NCBI GenBank assembly: GCA_011037195.1
Contig: JAAEAF010014725.1
Location: 1-64,000 of the forward strand
Source of the DNA: Triatoma infestans
Lineage: Eukaryota; Arthropoda; Insecta; Hemiptera; Reduviidae
DNA: 64,000 nt
Reading direction: 5' to 3'
Part shown: positions 44,244 to 55,921 of the stretch, piece after piece
Layout: every line of letters begins with the position of its first letter
Numbering within the stretch: the stretch's first letter is position 1
The notes under the pieces: model-generated
What the model was told of the DNA's origin: nothing
Seen by the model: the letters and a program-made list of their open reading frames with translations, nothing else
The model's database searches: none
Program-made: the position numbers and the translations under genes

Positions 44244-45812
44244 TATAAACTGCTGGACAAAAGTATTACATAAAATTTCAAAATGATGTAATTTGAAGTT
44301 ACAGTCTATTACTGTATTTTTTTTTTTTTTTATACAATCGTTGTAAATGAACTCTGAACCAAAGAGAAATAAGAGACTGAGCCATTTGTTTATGTCTTTA
44401 AATGACTAATTCTCTGAACTCTTGAAAATACAATAATAATTCCAGTTCTTTACTTTCACTGCTTGTGGTAATTTCTCTCTCCTACACATTTTTGTTTAGT
44501 TTTTTTCTGATCAGTGCTTTTTATTTTTCGCTTTTTGTTCTTAATATGCATCTTCATGCATCTAATTATTCGATAGAAATTGCAGTACGTGTGATGACAT
44601 TACATGAGGAATGGCTAAATCAAGTAACAGTTGCTCAGAAACTACGAATGAGCCAATCCACTGTCTAAAGAATTTTAGCACGCCATAGGGAGATTGGTGG
44701 CTATTCCCGACGGCAAGTTACGGGCCGCCCTAGAAGTACAACCAGGACAGATGAGAGATTTATTCAGCTGAACATGTTTGTCACTAGCAATCAATTACGC
44801 CACTTAATCGCAGATGTCCATAATGTCCATATTTCAAGTCAGAAGAAGGTTAAATGAAGCAAACCAGGATACCCACTATTGGCCCTCTTCTCACCAGAGC
44901 ACATAGAGTTGCCAGACTGCAATATTCACGAGAACATGTCAATTGGACGACAGAGGATTGGAGACGTGTTTTATTCACAGATCAGCCGAGATTCACCCTA
45001 CATTCTCCAGATGGAAGGATGAGTGGTTGGAGGCGTCAAGGTGAGAGATATGTCGAGGCTAACATTTCTCCAAGAGTGGCTTTTGGTGGAGGCGGTGTTA
45101 TGATTTGGAGAGGCATAAGTTTTTGACGGACGTACAGACTTACATATCGTGGAAAATGGGACGCTAAATGCCCGGAAGTACCTTGAAGAGGTTGTTCAGC
45201 GATATGTTACGCCAATTTCTGAAAGAGTCGGCGATGATTTTCTATTAATGCAGGACAATGCCAGATGTCACACTGCTCGAGTTGTCCTTGAGTATGAACA
45301 GGATGTTGGGATTCTACGTATGGTTTCTCCACCGAGAAGTCCAGACCTAAATCCAATATAATACCTTTGGGACAAAATTGGAAGGCGGCTCAGACCTGAT
45401 TCCCCTTAGCACTCTCAGGGAGCTATGTACAGCAGTTATTGAAGAATGGAATGAGATTTCTCAAGAGGTTATCCAAAATCTAATCTCTTCAATGCCAAGG
45501 AGGCTTGCTGCAGTTTTCCGAGCATGAGGAGGTATCAGGAAATACGGTTAAAAAAAAAAAAAAAATGAAGAAGTGATAATAAATAAGAACCATATTAATT
45601 TTCAATTTTACAGATTTTTTTTTTTTTTTGAGCTTTATGTTTTATTCTGTGTAATAAACCCAGGTTTTTCTTAAATTTTTGGTAGTTGTTCTTTTTTCCT
45701 TTGGATTAGAATTCAACAACATGAATCCAAAAAAAAAAAATACGAAAATACCTTTCAACTTCAAATTATAATATTTGAAATTTTATGCAATACTTTTGTC
45801 CAGCAGTTTATA
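44244..45812 (+). mobile_element. Tc1-like transposon, near full length
   Basis: Inverted ends TATAAACTGCTGGACAAAAG / CTTTTGTCCAGCAGTTTATA, TA at the borders, 1,569 bp, the usual Tc1 size. Same family as 2314-3518, with subterminal homology extending about 200 bp inward. Confidence 0.9.
44540..45527 (+). pseudogene. Tc1 transposase, four or more lesions
   Basis: Blocks in order: SIEIAVRVMTLHEEW and LRMSQSTV (helix-turn-helix), GRPRSTTRTDERF (GRPR hook), [39 protein letters not shown] (first D kept, normal E-S replaced by Q-P), [24 protein letters not shown] (second D kept), and SPDLNPI followed at once by a stop and YLWDKIGRRL. The stop (TAA) occupies the codon where the third catalytic glutamate belongs. 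Further stops and frameshifts lie at about 44665, 44855 and 45126. Confidence 0.9.
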
Positions 45813-46282
45813 TCTGGGTAGACTTTGATGTAGATTTAGTGAATAGATTGTTTCATATCTTTCCCTAGGATTCATTAGAATAGATCAGGGGGAATCGTAG
45901 TGGGCGCTACGAACGATTCAGGAGGGAATAGTAACCTTAGGTGAAAATGGGTGGGCGTTGAATAAATACAGGATTCGGTAAATGATAAAAAGTAAGTGGA
46001 GAATATAAACAAAAATTGAAAAAAAACCTTTCGTATGTGTCACCTATTGTGTAACACAGAAATGTGTACTTGTAAATGTAAACATTAATTTGCTATTTTT
46101 CTTGTGGGTGCCCCCCTTGGCCGCTTCACTTATCTTGCAAACCAGATAATTAGTGGATAATAGTTAGGTAACATAGTAGTCTATTAGGTATATTTGTAAT
46201 TTAGTTTTAATAAGCTGGAGTGTAGAATTAAGATAGAATTAGTTAATTATTGATACTTTAGGCTTTTGACATAATAGAGTTA
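45813..46282. other. Unassigned interval
   Basis: No motif recognised. Slightly less AT-rich than the surroundings. Confidence 0.35.
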
Positions 46283-47210
46283 AGCATGTCTTCCACTGCA
46301 AAAGGGTAATGAGCATGAAATAGCTGAGCGAAACGGAGTAAAATAGTTTTGACCTTCCACTAAAAAGAGTTTTACACAAAAGAGGTATTTGCCTTCCATT
46401 GTCAGCGGATTCGGAAACCTGGTAGCGGATTGAGCTAAGCGGGAAATGAGATGGAAGGGGTTGATCCTTCCATTATCAGCGGACTGAATGGTCAGCGTTC
46501 ATCATAGCCAGTTGGATCGAGCAAGTCGTGCAGCAAGTTTTCTTTTCTTTTTCGTTTCTAGTAATAATGCCAGACGATTCCAGTGATGATGACTATATAA
46601 ATACGATAAGTAAATGCTTGCTACTCTATAGTTATAAGAAAAAGAAGAGTAACAAGCCAAGATTTTGGATGAGCTACCACATTAGAGAGAGACCTGTCAA
46701 AGGCGATTTACTACGGATATTCTACGATTTACAAGATGATAATCTCTGTCGCTGGTATTTCATAAACAAGGGTATTGTCGCACTGTTTCAATAAAAAGCT
46801 CCATTTTATTCAAATACACTACGATACTGCAGTCACAGAACATGTTCAAGAATGAAAAAGATATTCGCAGTGGAAGGCGCGCATAAGTAGGGAGGGAGGT
46901 AGGGAAGGGCTAGCGGACACCGTTCAAAACTAGCATTGCACAGCGTGACACAACGGCTCCTTTTTCCTCGCTCAGTCCGCTCCGCTGACTCATCTATTGG
47001 TGGAAGCACTTCTATGAGATTTGGCGTTGCGAGTCGAACGGAGTCCGTCCCCAATCCGCTCAACCCTGCGACCAATTTTGTAACTCTTTATACTCGTTCA
47101 GTCCGCTCCGCTCACTCTTTTCATAGTGGAAGCACTTACATGAAGATAAACCTTTGCGAGTTGAACGGAGATCGAACGGAGCCCGCTTTGCTCGCAGTGG
47201 AAGGCGCCCT
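46283..47210 (+). mobile_element. PIF/Harbinger-type element with TTA duplication
   Basis: Flanked by TTA on both sides (46280-46282, 47211-47213). Ends AGCATGTCTTCCACTGC and, on the reverse strand, AGGGCGCCTTCCACTGC (13 of 17 match). The subterminal regions are full of related short motifs in both orientations (AACGGAG, GTCCGCTCCGCT, CAGCGGA). It encodes a short acidic/basic protein start, and the DDE nuclease is missing. Confidence 0.75.
46567..46794 (+). CDS. Harbinger transposase N-terminal fragment (75 aa)
   Basis: Starting at the ATG at 46567: MPDDSSDDDYINTI, then LLLYSYKKKKSNKPRFWMSY, HIRERPVKGDLLRIFYDLQD and the aromatic CRWYFINKG before a stop. The order acidic start, K/R patch, F/Y-W-V-x-x-x-x-x-E-R, F-x-x-L-x-x-D-L resembles the start of insect Harbinger transposases (R-R-F-W-V-x-P..R-E-R..). 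An AATAAA follows the stop (46793-46798), so a short polyadenylated transcript is possible. No nuclease domain. Confidence 0.55.
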   Translation: MPDDSSDDDYINTISKCLLLYSYKKKKSNKPRFWMSYHIRERPVKGDLLRIFYDLQDDNLCRWYFINKGIVALFQ

Positions 47211-47499
47211 TTAGACATAGAGAAATAGCAGACAAGTAGGGGGTTAGAAATAGTTTAGCCGATTATATAGGTTAGGGATAGGATAGAATAGGGATAGAAG
47301 TTTTGCGGGATAAAGGGAGACGAATGTGGTTGATGAACAGGAAGAGGTGAGGAAGATAATTGGTTAACCAATTATCTTCAAATCTGGAATTCTATCAATG
47401 CTTCTAATTTAGATTAAAATTATATAGGTTGTAAAACCATACATTAAATTGAATGATACTGTTCTTCCCAATACGAAACCTCCTAAAAATCCAATTTTT

Positions 47500-47817
47500 C
47501 TGGCAAAATATTTCCAATAAAAGTGATTGGTTTTTATGTATGTAGATGGAATAAGAATTTAGCAAAATCGTTAGTCCTTTTACGAGTAACTCGCGAGCAA
47601 AAAAAATTGCACTTCCGGTTGCTAGATTTTGCTCGAAATCTTCGTGTCTGTGGTAGTTAGTAGTATCTAAACGGAATGAATATCTTGTTTGATTTAACTG
47701 TGATTTTTTGTTTGTTTATGAAATAAGTATTTCCGGTGAAAACTTGGGCGGATTTCGAAAATTTGATACGATCATAATACTTCGTCTTATCAGGGACTAG
47801 GAGTAAGAAAAAGTAAA
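47500..47817 (-). repeat. HP1 repeat fragment, diverged
   Basis: AAAAGTG..TTTTTATGTATGTAG, GCACTTCCGG, TTTCCGGTGAAAACTTGG, TTTGATACGATCATAATACT and a GGGACTAGGAGTAAGAAAAA end. Confidence 0.65.
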
Positions 47818-47839
47818 AATATTCCATCTGGAATTTTAT

Positions 47840-48125
47840 CCGTCGTAGCATGCATATTTATTTTGTTTCTGAAAGGATTTCGGATTTTCATCCATCGTCA
47901 GAATAAATCTATCAATATCATGCAGAGAGTTCACTTCAAACGCAATGTTTTTGTTTCACTCGCTATTTGTGGTTTGTAGGTGCTGAAGGTTATAAACCGG
48001 GGGTCGAGTGAAACGAAAACATATAGATTTACTCGATGAAAATCCGAAACCGGTCAGGAACAAAATAAATATGCATGCTACGACGGATAAAATGCCAGAT
48101 ATTATCCACAGCATTGCGGATCCAT
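47840..48125. repeat. Inverted pair of PLE type II termini, decayed
   Basis: Left arm (47840-47950): CGTCGTAGCATGCATATTTA, GGATTTCGGATTTTCATCCA with CTGACGA on the minus strand (47895-47901). Right arm (48000-48110): CGATGAAAATCCGAAACCGG and ATGCATGCTACGACGG. The right core is shortened, so it cannot form the ribozyme. Confidence 0.7.
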
Positions 48126-48324
48126 TCACATATTCATATAATCCACGCTGGTCCAACTTAGTAAGGCTCGGATCAGTGTTTTGTATAGAAGCGATTTTAT
48201 CCCCCCATAAACACTTTTATATTCAGATTAAAAAATAGAAAAATTATTTGCACCAATATGAGGGTATATCTGTGCAACTAGAACTGCACATACTCAACAC
48301 TCTTAAGTTTTCTTTTGGAAGTAT

Positions 48325-49091
48325 AATGACATAGCAATGTCAAAGTGGTTCCAGCCAGTCGCTATCCTCACAAAGGATGGCAGGAAGAAAGGATAATTTA
48401 TAACTAGTGGCCCAGCCGGCCCCTGTCTTCAAGACAAGGGTCGCGGCCAAACAATAACTTTGACCTTTTTAATACAAGGGTCAATACATTACATCAAAGA
48501 CAAGCACCGATAAAGCTGGCCACTGACCTAAATGACATTGGTCGCCGACCTAGCCAAGGTCGCATGCTACGAGAGATGTCTTAGTATGAGTACTTACTTA
48601 CACACTTGACAGTGTGTGAATAAGACTAATATAAACTTCGCTTCACTGGAGGAAGGGATCATTCAATTTTACACGAGTATCATTACAACATCATTTTTAC
48701 AGCAGCAGTTATACTTGAGTTCCGAGCGCGTCCCTATACAAGGTTTATCTTATAATTATTTTCATAGTTGTGCATATTAGTTTATTTATTATAATCATTT
48801 TAAATTATTTGTTATTTAACTCTTAAAATTATTTATTTACTTTTATCAAATCATATTAATTGTAGTTACCATTAGGCTCATTCAAATTATTGTTAAAATA
48901 TATTCTATTTTTATAAATTCAGTGTTAGTAATTCAAGCAATAACTCTCTAATCTATCTTCCGCCTAATAAATCCCTCTTCAAGACTACCTCAGGAATCAC
49001 GACAATTGATTCCACTATATCTGGCCACTAGTTATAAATTATTTTTTCCTTTTGTTATATTTTGTAAAGGCTTTGACATTGCTATGTCATT
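48325..49091 (+). mobile_element. LTR-like element with palindromic ends
   Basis: The body matches the solo LTR at 26670-27342 (GTGGTTCCAGCCAGTCGC, AGATGTCTTAGTATG, GAGCGCGTCCCTAT). Its ends are different: TGTCAAAG at the left and CTTTGACA at the right, each followed outward by the same sequence in inverted orientation (GACATAGCAA / TTGCTATGTC), giving a 21 bp perfect terminal inverted repeat. No direct target duplication of 4-6 bp is visible. It is either an LTR in an unusual context or a TIR element that has captured LTR sequence. Confidence 0.6.
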
Positions 49092-49147
49092 ACAGAAGCA
49101 ATCATGCACCCGCCTATCATTTTAAAAATCTGTTGCATTTAGCTCAT

Positions 49148-49583
49148 TGTAACGGCCAGAAAGAGAACACAGGCCCCCGACCGAGAGAAAACAAGTACTC
49201 TCTGGTACTCTCTCACTTAAGCAGGCTAGAGTGGGAGAACCTGTATATAAGCCGGTGAGATCATCATATTTATCTATCTATCTATTCAACCATACATCGC
49301 ATCGTGTCATATCTCTACTCTCACCTTTTATTCTATAAAATCATTACAAGTTCCAGAGCAGTTAGTGTAAGCTTATAGCTATATTATAACAGTGTCTTCA
49401 TATCTTGTCTAATTAATCAATCCCAATTTCTCTCCTCATCAACTTCATTATAATCATCCATCTTTAAAAAAGAAATTGATTACAAAATAACTAATCGCAT
49501 TAAATTAAAAATATTGCATATGAAGTTTTAGCCGGATATAAAACAAATTAATAGCAGCATACAAGGTTCATCATTTTCAGAAA
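49148..49583 (+). repeat. LTR-like repeat L3, plus copy
   Basis: TGTAACGGCCAGAAAGAG start, TATATAA at 49244-49250, and the CATCGTGTCATATCTCTACT, TTTAGCCGGATATAAAAC and CATACAAGGTTCATC blocks shared with 36480-36912. The ~350 bases after it (49584-49940) show nothing recognisable. Confidence 0.6.
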
Positions 49584-49940
49584 TTATTTTTAATGTTATT
49601 CTTGGATTTTTATGTTTAATATTGTTATCCTTCATTATCGTAATTTTCTGTATATGCTGTGTAAGGTCAGTTTAGATAAATAATTTTATCATTTTAAGCT
49701 TTAACGTGTCTTATTTACAATAATATCCTTTATTATGTTTTAAATACATAAAATAATGCAAAATTTTTCTTTACAAGTTTGTGTTTGTTCGTCTCTTAAA
49801 GAAAGTAGATTTTTAGGGAGCTGTATAATTATTTATCTGAAAAAGGAAACGGAAAGCCAAATAATTTTGGGAATCTCTGGAATAGATATAAAAAAGGTGT
49901 AGAGAAAAACTTTGTAGAAACTAATAAAATTTAAAAAAAA

Positions 49941-50947
49941 TCTGGTGTGAAACACTCACACAACTTTCTCTTACTCCAGTACTTAAAATTATAATTGACA
50001 AATTTTATAGTTAGTGTACCAAATTTAATGAAATTCGTCGAAAAGTGAAAACACTGTCCAGTAAAACTGTCCGGTTTACTAATTTCCCTGAAACTCGGAA
50101 TTTGGTCATATATTAATTTCTAGTTATTTTCAATTTGGATGACATTGTATATCAACTGTGATAGCATTTTAAAGAAAAACATAACCCCCCTCCCCCAAAA
50201 GTCCCCTTAAAAATGAATTTATCAGGGAAAAGTTTCAAATAAAAGTTGTAGCTCTTTATATGTATAGTTAACATCGCAGGTTTAAAGAAAATCGTTGGAG
50301 CCATTTTCGAGAAAATACCAGAAAACTGGAAATTATATTTCAGTAAAAACGCACTTCCGGTTATCTATTTTTTTTCAAACTCGGAATTTCAACAACATAT
50401 TTAATTCTAATTAACATTATTTAGATGACAGAATTGTCTAATATACTGAAACAGCAGTTAAGATGAAAACCTAACCCCACCCCTCCCCCAGAAGTGCCCT
50501 TAAATGAATTTTCCTGGAGAAATGTTTCAAATAAAAGTTGTAGCTCTTTGTATGTGTAGTTGATATAGCAAGTTTAAAGAAAATCTTCGGAGCCATTTTT
50601 GAGAAAATTGCAAAAACGTAAAAAAAAACAACTAGTAAAGTGGTACTTCCGGTTGAGGAATATTGACACATAACGCACCGTCAGATCCCATGGTGATACC
50701 TAAACGTAATATCAAGTTTGAACTTTCTACGATTTTTCGTTTTTGAGCTATGCTGTTCACATACATACACACACACACCACACACACACACAGACACACA
50801 CACACACCCACCCACACATATAGACCATTCGCTAAAAACCACTTTTTTGGACTCAGGGGACCTCAAAACGGATATTTCCGGTGAAAACTCGATATCGAAA
50901 ATTTGACACGATTACAATACTTCCTCTTACTAGGAGTAAGAGAAAGT
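49941..50947 (-). repeat. HP1 repeat, full length
   Basis: TCTGGTGTGAAACACTCACA to the CTCTTACTAGGAGTAAGAGA end. 1,007 bp, two internal units and a long compound (AC)n tract (50764-50818). Confidence 0.9.
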
Positions 50948-51075
50948 AATATATCTATAACATAGAAACAAATAAATAAACCTAAACATAAATTTGTTTG
51001 TTAGTTGCTTTAAATGAGTTTTGTAAATGAATTATTACAAGTAAAAAAGATCTATTATCTTCATTTTGGTTTTTT

Positions 51076-51752
51076 ACTTTCGCTTATTCCTATTAAGAGG
51101 AAGTATTGTAATAACGACAAATTTTCGATATCGAGTTTTCACCGGAAATATCCGTTTTGAGGTCACCTAATTCCAAAAAAGTGGGTTTTAGCAAATACTC
51201 TGTGTGTATGTATGTGAACAGCATTGCTCAAAAACGAAAAACTGTACAAAGTTGGAACTTGATATTCCGTTTAGGTATCACAATGGGATCTGACAGTACG
51301 TTATCTGTCAAAATTCCTCAACCGAAAGCCGTCCCACTTTACTAGTTGTTTTTTTTTACTTTTTTTTTTGCAATTTCCTCAAAAATGGCTCCGTCGATTT
51401 TCTTTAAAACTTGTAACATCAACTACACATACAAAGAGCTACAACTTTTATTTGAAACATTTCTCTGGAAAAATTCATTTGAGGGCACTTTTGAGGCAGG
51501 GGTGGGGTTAGGTTTTTTTCCAAAGTGCTATTTCAGTTTATTAGGCAATTCTGTCATCTAAATAATGTCAATTAGAATGAAATATGTTGTTGAAATTCCG
51601 AGTTTGAAAAAATCGAATAACCGGAAGTGCATTTACTTTACCACTTTACTAAATGATTTTTTCGCGACTTTTTTCAACAATGGCTCCGACGATTCTCTTG
51701 AAACTCATTTAAGGGCACTTTTAGGGGAGGGGTGGAGTTATGTTTTTCTCTA
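51076..51752 (+). repeat. HP1 repeat, truncated by a LINE
   Basis: Starts at ACTTTCGCTTATTCC and runs through one unit into the second (GGAGGGGTGGAGTTATG). It stops at 51752-51757 where an R1-like LINE begins. Confidence 0.85.
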
Positions 51753-51757
51753 AATGT

Positions 51758-52860
51758 AGCGTACAACGGCCTACTCAGGGAGGAAATGCCAGAGGAAATG
51801 GTCCTAGTCGGATATGCAGACGATGTGGCTGCGCTTATCGCTGCTCGCGATACCAATAAAGCCCAGCTAAATTGAATCAAGTGAGGCGTGTGATCAATCG
51901 ATGGATGGTCAAGCATGGGTTGTCGTTGGCATTGTCCAAGACAGAAATCGTGGTTTTAACGAAAAAGAGGATCCCCACGAGTATCTCAGGCGCTTTGGAG
52001 AGGTAGCCGTGACATCTAAGAATACCGCAAGATATTTGGGATTAGTAATTGATAAGAAGTTGAGCTTTGGCAAGCAAATCCAGTATGCAGCGGATAAGGC
52101 CGCGAAGGACACTGCTATATTGAGCCGGTTGGTGGCAAACGTTGGCGGTCCACAGGCCAGTACGCGCCGAGTACTAATGAGCGTGACCCACTCGATACTA
52201 CTCTATGGAGCCGAAGTGTGGGCAGGTGCGCTCAACAAAGAGGCGTCTTGGAAAAGATTAGCCAGGGTATGCATTAAGGATTGCGTCTGCATACCGCACT
52301 GTTTCCTAACCTGCAATTATGGTCATTGCCGCAGTAATCCCCATTGCATTCCTTGCAGGGGAACGTAAAAGACTGTACTGGAAGAGGGCAGAAGGAAAAA
52401 AAGAAACTCTCCTCAGGGAAGAAAGAAAAAGAACCTTCCGAAATTGGGAGGCTTCCTGGGAGGACGATCACCGGGGTCGATGGACAGCCAGGCTGTTCAA
52501 GGGAGTTGAGGAATGGGTGAGAAGACCGCACGGGGAGGTAGACTTCTATCTCACCAACTCCTCAGCGGCAATGGATATTTCAGGGCGTATCTGACGAGGA
52601 TGGGGAAAGCTGAGGAGAAGGAATGCCTCTACTGCCCGGGGAGTTAAGATGATGCCTCGCACACCTTTCTTGCGTGTGACCGGTGGCAGCGTTTGAGGAG
52701 GTACCTAAAGGTGGTGATTGGGCAGCAGACCCCAGACACGCTGGTAAAGACGATGCTATCCAGTGAGATAGCAGATCCCTGGACTGGTAGGGAAGTGTTG
52801 GGGGACATAGCCCTGTCTCACTCGCACCATTCCCACTGAAGACCAGCGCTACAAACTGTA
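51758..52860 (+). pseudogene. R1-like LINE ORF2 fragment (RT to C-terminus)
   Basis: 5'-truncated inside the RT domain: REEMPEEMVLVGYADDVAAL (catalytic YADD intact), then WMVKHGLSLALSKTEIVVLT, ARYLGLVIDKKLSF, ILSRLVANVGGPQASTRRVL, THSILLYGAEVWAGAL. It goes on to GERKRLYWKRAEGKK, NWEASWEDDHRGRWTARL, HGEVDFYLT and a knuckle-like CLYCPGS..DASHTFLACDR. These are hallmark R1-clade strings. At least three frameshifts and stops. It has more GC than its flanks. Confidence 0.85.
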
Positions 52861-52987
52861 TGTACGTATAACATACTTTATTATACAAGCAGAGTATTTA
52901 TAATAATAAAAACAAAATTGAAACACACGAGATAACTGCTTTCTTTAAGAAACTTAACATAATAAGAATATTATATAATATTCAGGT

Positions 52988-53135
52988 TAGCAAGGCAATA
53001 AAGAAGCGGACCAGTTAGCCAAAGAAGCTGCTAAGGATTCTACACTGTCATTAGCTTTTAGTAAATGCCCAAAAACATTCTTAAAAAAACACTTTTTAAT
53101 TCCAATATCATAAAATGGGAATTTATTCGGCAATC
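52988..53135 (+). pseudogene. LINE RNase H scrap
   Basis: GNKEADQLAKEAAKDSTLSL, the G-N-E-x-A-D-x-L-A-K block of RNase H, followed by a stop. Too short to place in a clade. Confidence 0.6.
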
Positions 53136-53139
53136 CTCT

Positions 53140-53371
53140 CTAAGAGGGTGAGACCAGCTGGCGTCTCACCGCGACATACGTGCGGGGAATTCTTATTAAA
53201 AAGAAGCAGGACCTGGAGGAGCAGGAAAAGAGGATCCCCTAGGGGGATAGGACAGAGGCCTAGCTTGATGTAGTGTTGGAATCAGCGAATCCATGCTAGG
53301 TCCAAGCAGAGGGGGTGTGTTTTAGCCGGCAGTCTCCGGGAGTCTGCACGGCACGGCTAAAAAAAAAAAAA
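53140..53371 (+). mobile_element. LINE 3' UTR with poly(A)
   Basis: GC-richer segment ending GTGTGTTTTAGCCGGCAGTC, CTCCGGGAGTCTGC and 14 A residues. It has the look of an R1/SART-type 3' UTR. No coding blocks are found. Confidence 0.45.
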
Positions 53372-53454
53372 ATATTCCAAGTAAGGGAGTGCGGGAGCCT
53401 CCCTGGTCCCATATAGCTGCCTCAAAAGAATAACAACTACCGGGTCTGGAACAA

Positions 53455-54005
53455 AAGTTCAGGCCCAGGTTTTTACCCGTCTAAATTTTACCACATCCCG
53501 AACAAATCGGACCATAAACTTGAAAGGACATAGCTTAAACTGTTCTACCGATATCCTATTCCGGTCAAAGATTCTGAACGTAATCTCCTCACAGCCCAAA
53601 CAATCTGTCATGAGATGTATGGGTGTTTCCTCCTCTGTCTCACAGACTCGTAATGAGCCCCGGTTGTATAGAGATGTCTCCTTAAACCACAATGTCCAGT
53701 AAGGAAACCAACCAGATATCTGAGGAAGGTCCATGAGAGACACAGGACCACTCACTTAAAGCCCTGCCCGGACACCCAATGAGCATTTTAGGCTTCCGAC
53801 AACCTATTTTGCTCATCCATAAGGATGAGTGTTGTGAGGCTGTCCATGACTGGAAGCATGACAGACATGTGCCAATAGACACACCAACAACAGGCTCGGA
53901 AGCAATGAAAGAAAGAGAGGCTCTCAATTTGGCAAACCTATCCGCCTCCTGATTCCCAAAAACTTCCATGTAACCTGGTACCCAGACTAGAAGCACATCC
54001 TTCAG
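53455..54005 (-). pseudogene. LINE RNase H and C-terminus
   Basis: The minus strand gives LLVWVPGYMEVFGNQEADRF (RNase H motif, with Y for H), FIASEPVVGVS, then in a second frame SGWFPYWTLWF and CETEEETPIHLMTDCLGCEE (knuckle-like, the first C pair partly lost). One frameshift near 53690 separates them. Confidence 0.75.
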
Positions 54006-54109
54006 AGAAGAAAGCTCTCTTCCAGTCTTTCAGACCATTCTAACACCAATCTGGAAGTGAAGACACATGAACTGAGCACCTTCAGCGCAATACTTCACAG
54101 ATAAAAAAA

Positions 54110-54417
54110 ACATATATCATTTTTATTTGAAACATTTACATTTTTCCCCTAAAAAATTGATTTTAAAAGAGTTTTAAAGGGGTATGTCAGTTAGGTTTAA
54201 ATTTAAACTGCACAAGCTTTGTTGGTTTTGGCAGAGAGTATTCGGCACAAGATCGTACAGGTTATACAAGTAATATAATATAATCTCAATCACCTTTTTT
54301 ATTTATGATCAGCCTGACTAAACATTTGTAATCTTTGCAATTTTAAAGAAAATTCGTTTAATAAAATTGTATTCAATGGAGTAAATGAAAGTTGTGCGAG
54401 TGTTTCACATCAGATTT
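54110..54417 (+). repeat. HP1 repeat, 3' half
   Basis: TTTTTATTTGAAACATTTAC unit followed by the GTTGTGCGAGTGTTTCACAT hairpin end. Confidence 0.65.
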
Positions 54418-54933
54418 CTTATCATCTTGGAAAAAAAAAATCTCAGAACTTGTACTATTTCCAAGAAAAATCTTATTCCAAAATTTTGATAACAATTGCA
54501 ATTACTTCCTTTCAGACCAAGAAACTGTAAGTAACAGGAAGCAAAATTATAATTAAAAGAGCAAGAATATAAGTAAATCAGCTAGCTGTTCGTTTTTAGA
54601 TGTAATTAATGATTGCTGACAATTAAAAACAAAGATGGGTTCTATTTGAATTTAATTTAAATATTTATTCATAATGTTTGCAATACTACTCTCAGAACGA
54701 ATTAATAATCCTTCTTTCATTAAAAGAAAAAAATAAATAAATAAATAAAAAAGTTGAAGGTTAAACATATATTTTAAACGTAAATTAAGGATTTTATTTA
54801 GCTAACAAACACATTATTTTGATTAATTACTTTTTCTAAAAATAAATACGCCTATTTGTTTTAATACTTAATTTATTGTTTTGTACACTGTAATATGTAC
54901 CCTGTAACATTGATTTCAACTAGAGGGCATATA
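54418..54933. other. AT-rich interval
   Basis: Nothing recognised beyond A-rich tracts. Confidence 0.4.
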
Positions 54934-55225
54934 ATTTTTTTTTTTTTTTTGGCGCATCGACATCGCATGCCATTAGCGCCATATCTATGATTTTTTTCTC
55001 TTAATCTGGGATGGCATTAGAGGTGTCTGCGACGTCCATCAGAACTTCCAAGGGAAGTTGTGAGGTGTCCAGTTGTTAATTCAACCATCATCCTCCCAAC
55101 ACAATACCATCGAAACCAGTCGATGGGTGAGGATAACGACTTTGGTAATATTTGTGCCATCCTTTCCTTTTCCATTCTTATGTGGGATGGGATGGGATGA
55201 GGTTCTACCATCCCCTATAACACTT
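54934..55225 (-). repeat. Element C-like retroposon, diverged 3' end
   Basis: Poly(A) (T run 54934-54950), then on the minus strand GGCGCTAATGGCATGCGATG and TCGATGCGCC. Inside are CATCGAAACCAGTCGATGGG and GGGATGGGATGGG. Related to element C tail and body but clearly older. Confidence 0.6.
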
Positions 55226-55439
55226 TATTGTTTCATTACTTTACTGTTTTTTCTATTCTATTCTAATTACACCAATACTGTCTACAAGAGAGCCACCCTC
55301 AGTAACCCGAGAAACCGAGAATATATTTCACAGACCCGCAATAAATTGAAATAGAGCGTGTATACAAATTTCAGCTATAATTTCCAAAGAAAGTAAAATA
55401 TAAATTTGGGGGGAAGTACTTTTACGGAGGCCTTAAAAA

Positions 55440-55915
55440 TGATTTAACAAGGAAAATTTGAATCAACAGTGTCGTATGCCATAGAGTTTTGGAGAAACAC
55501 GCCGGTAGTATATAGAATTTTCAAGATTCAGAAGAAGATAATTCGTATCTCTTGATAAGGCTAAACGAAAGGAAAGTTGTAAGGGTCATTTTAAAAAGTT
55601 AAATATACTTACTCTTCCATCTTTATATATCTATAAATTGGCAGTGTTGGTGTTTAAAAAAACAAAGATGATTTTTATTTTGTCACTAAAAATATTAGCC
55701 CCCTACGAAACAAGAAGTAAAGGTTTAGTTTGTTCACCATTTACAAGATATACTACAAATTCAGAATTCCTATATCTCCATGGGTATAAAAAAAATTTAA
55801 AATGGTTCCGTCATCTATTGGTGAACTCTTAAATTTAAAATATTTTGAAAAGAAACTGAAAGACTATTTATTAAGTAAATGTAAATACTCACTAGATGAA
55901 TTTTTAACAAAATTA
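55440..55915 (+). pseudogene. LINE ORF2 C-terminal remnant
   Basis: SYAIEFWRNTPVVYRIFKIQ and KKIIRI (the S-Y-G-I-x-x-W-G-N..R-I-F..Q-K block), KLAVLVFKKTK, then a Y-L-H-x-x-x-x-K stretch and a last helix KKLKDYLLSKCKYSLDEF. The order is that of insect LINEs lacking RNase H. Several frameshifts. Confidence 0.65.
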
Positions 55916-55921
55916 TAAAAA

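Noticed and set aside
46936..47214. 92-residue frame near the Harbinger right end
   Set aside because: It consists of subterminal repeat motifs, with no domain, and ends at the element border.
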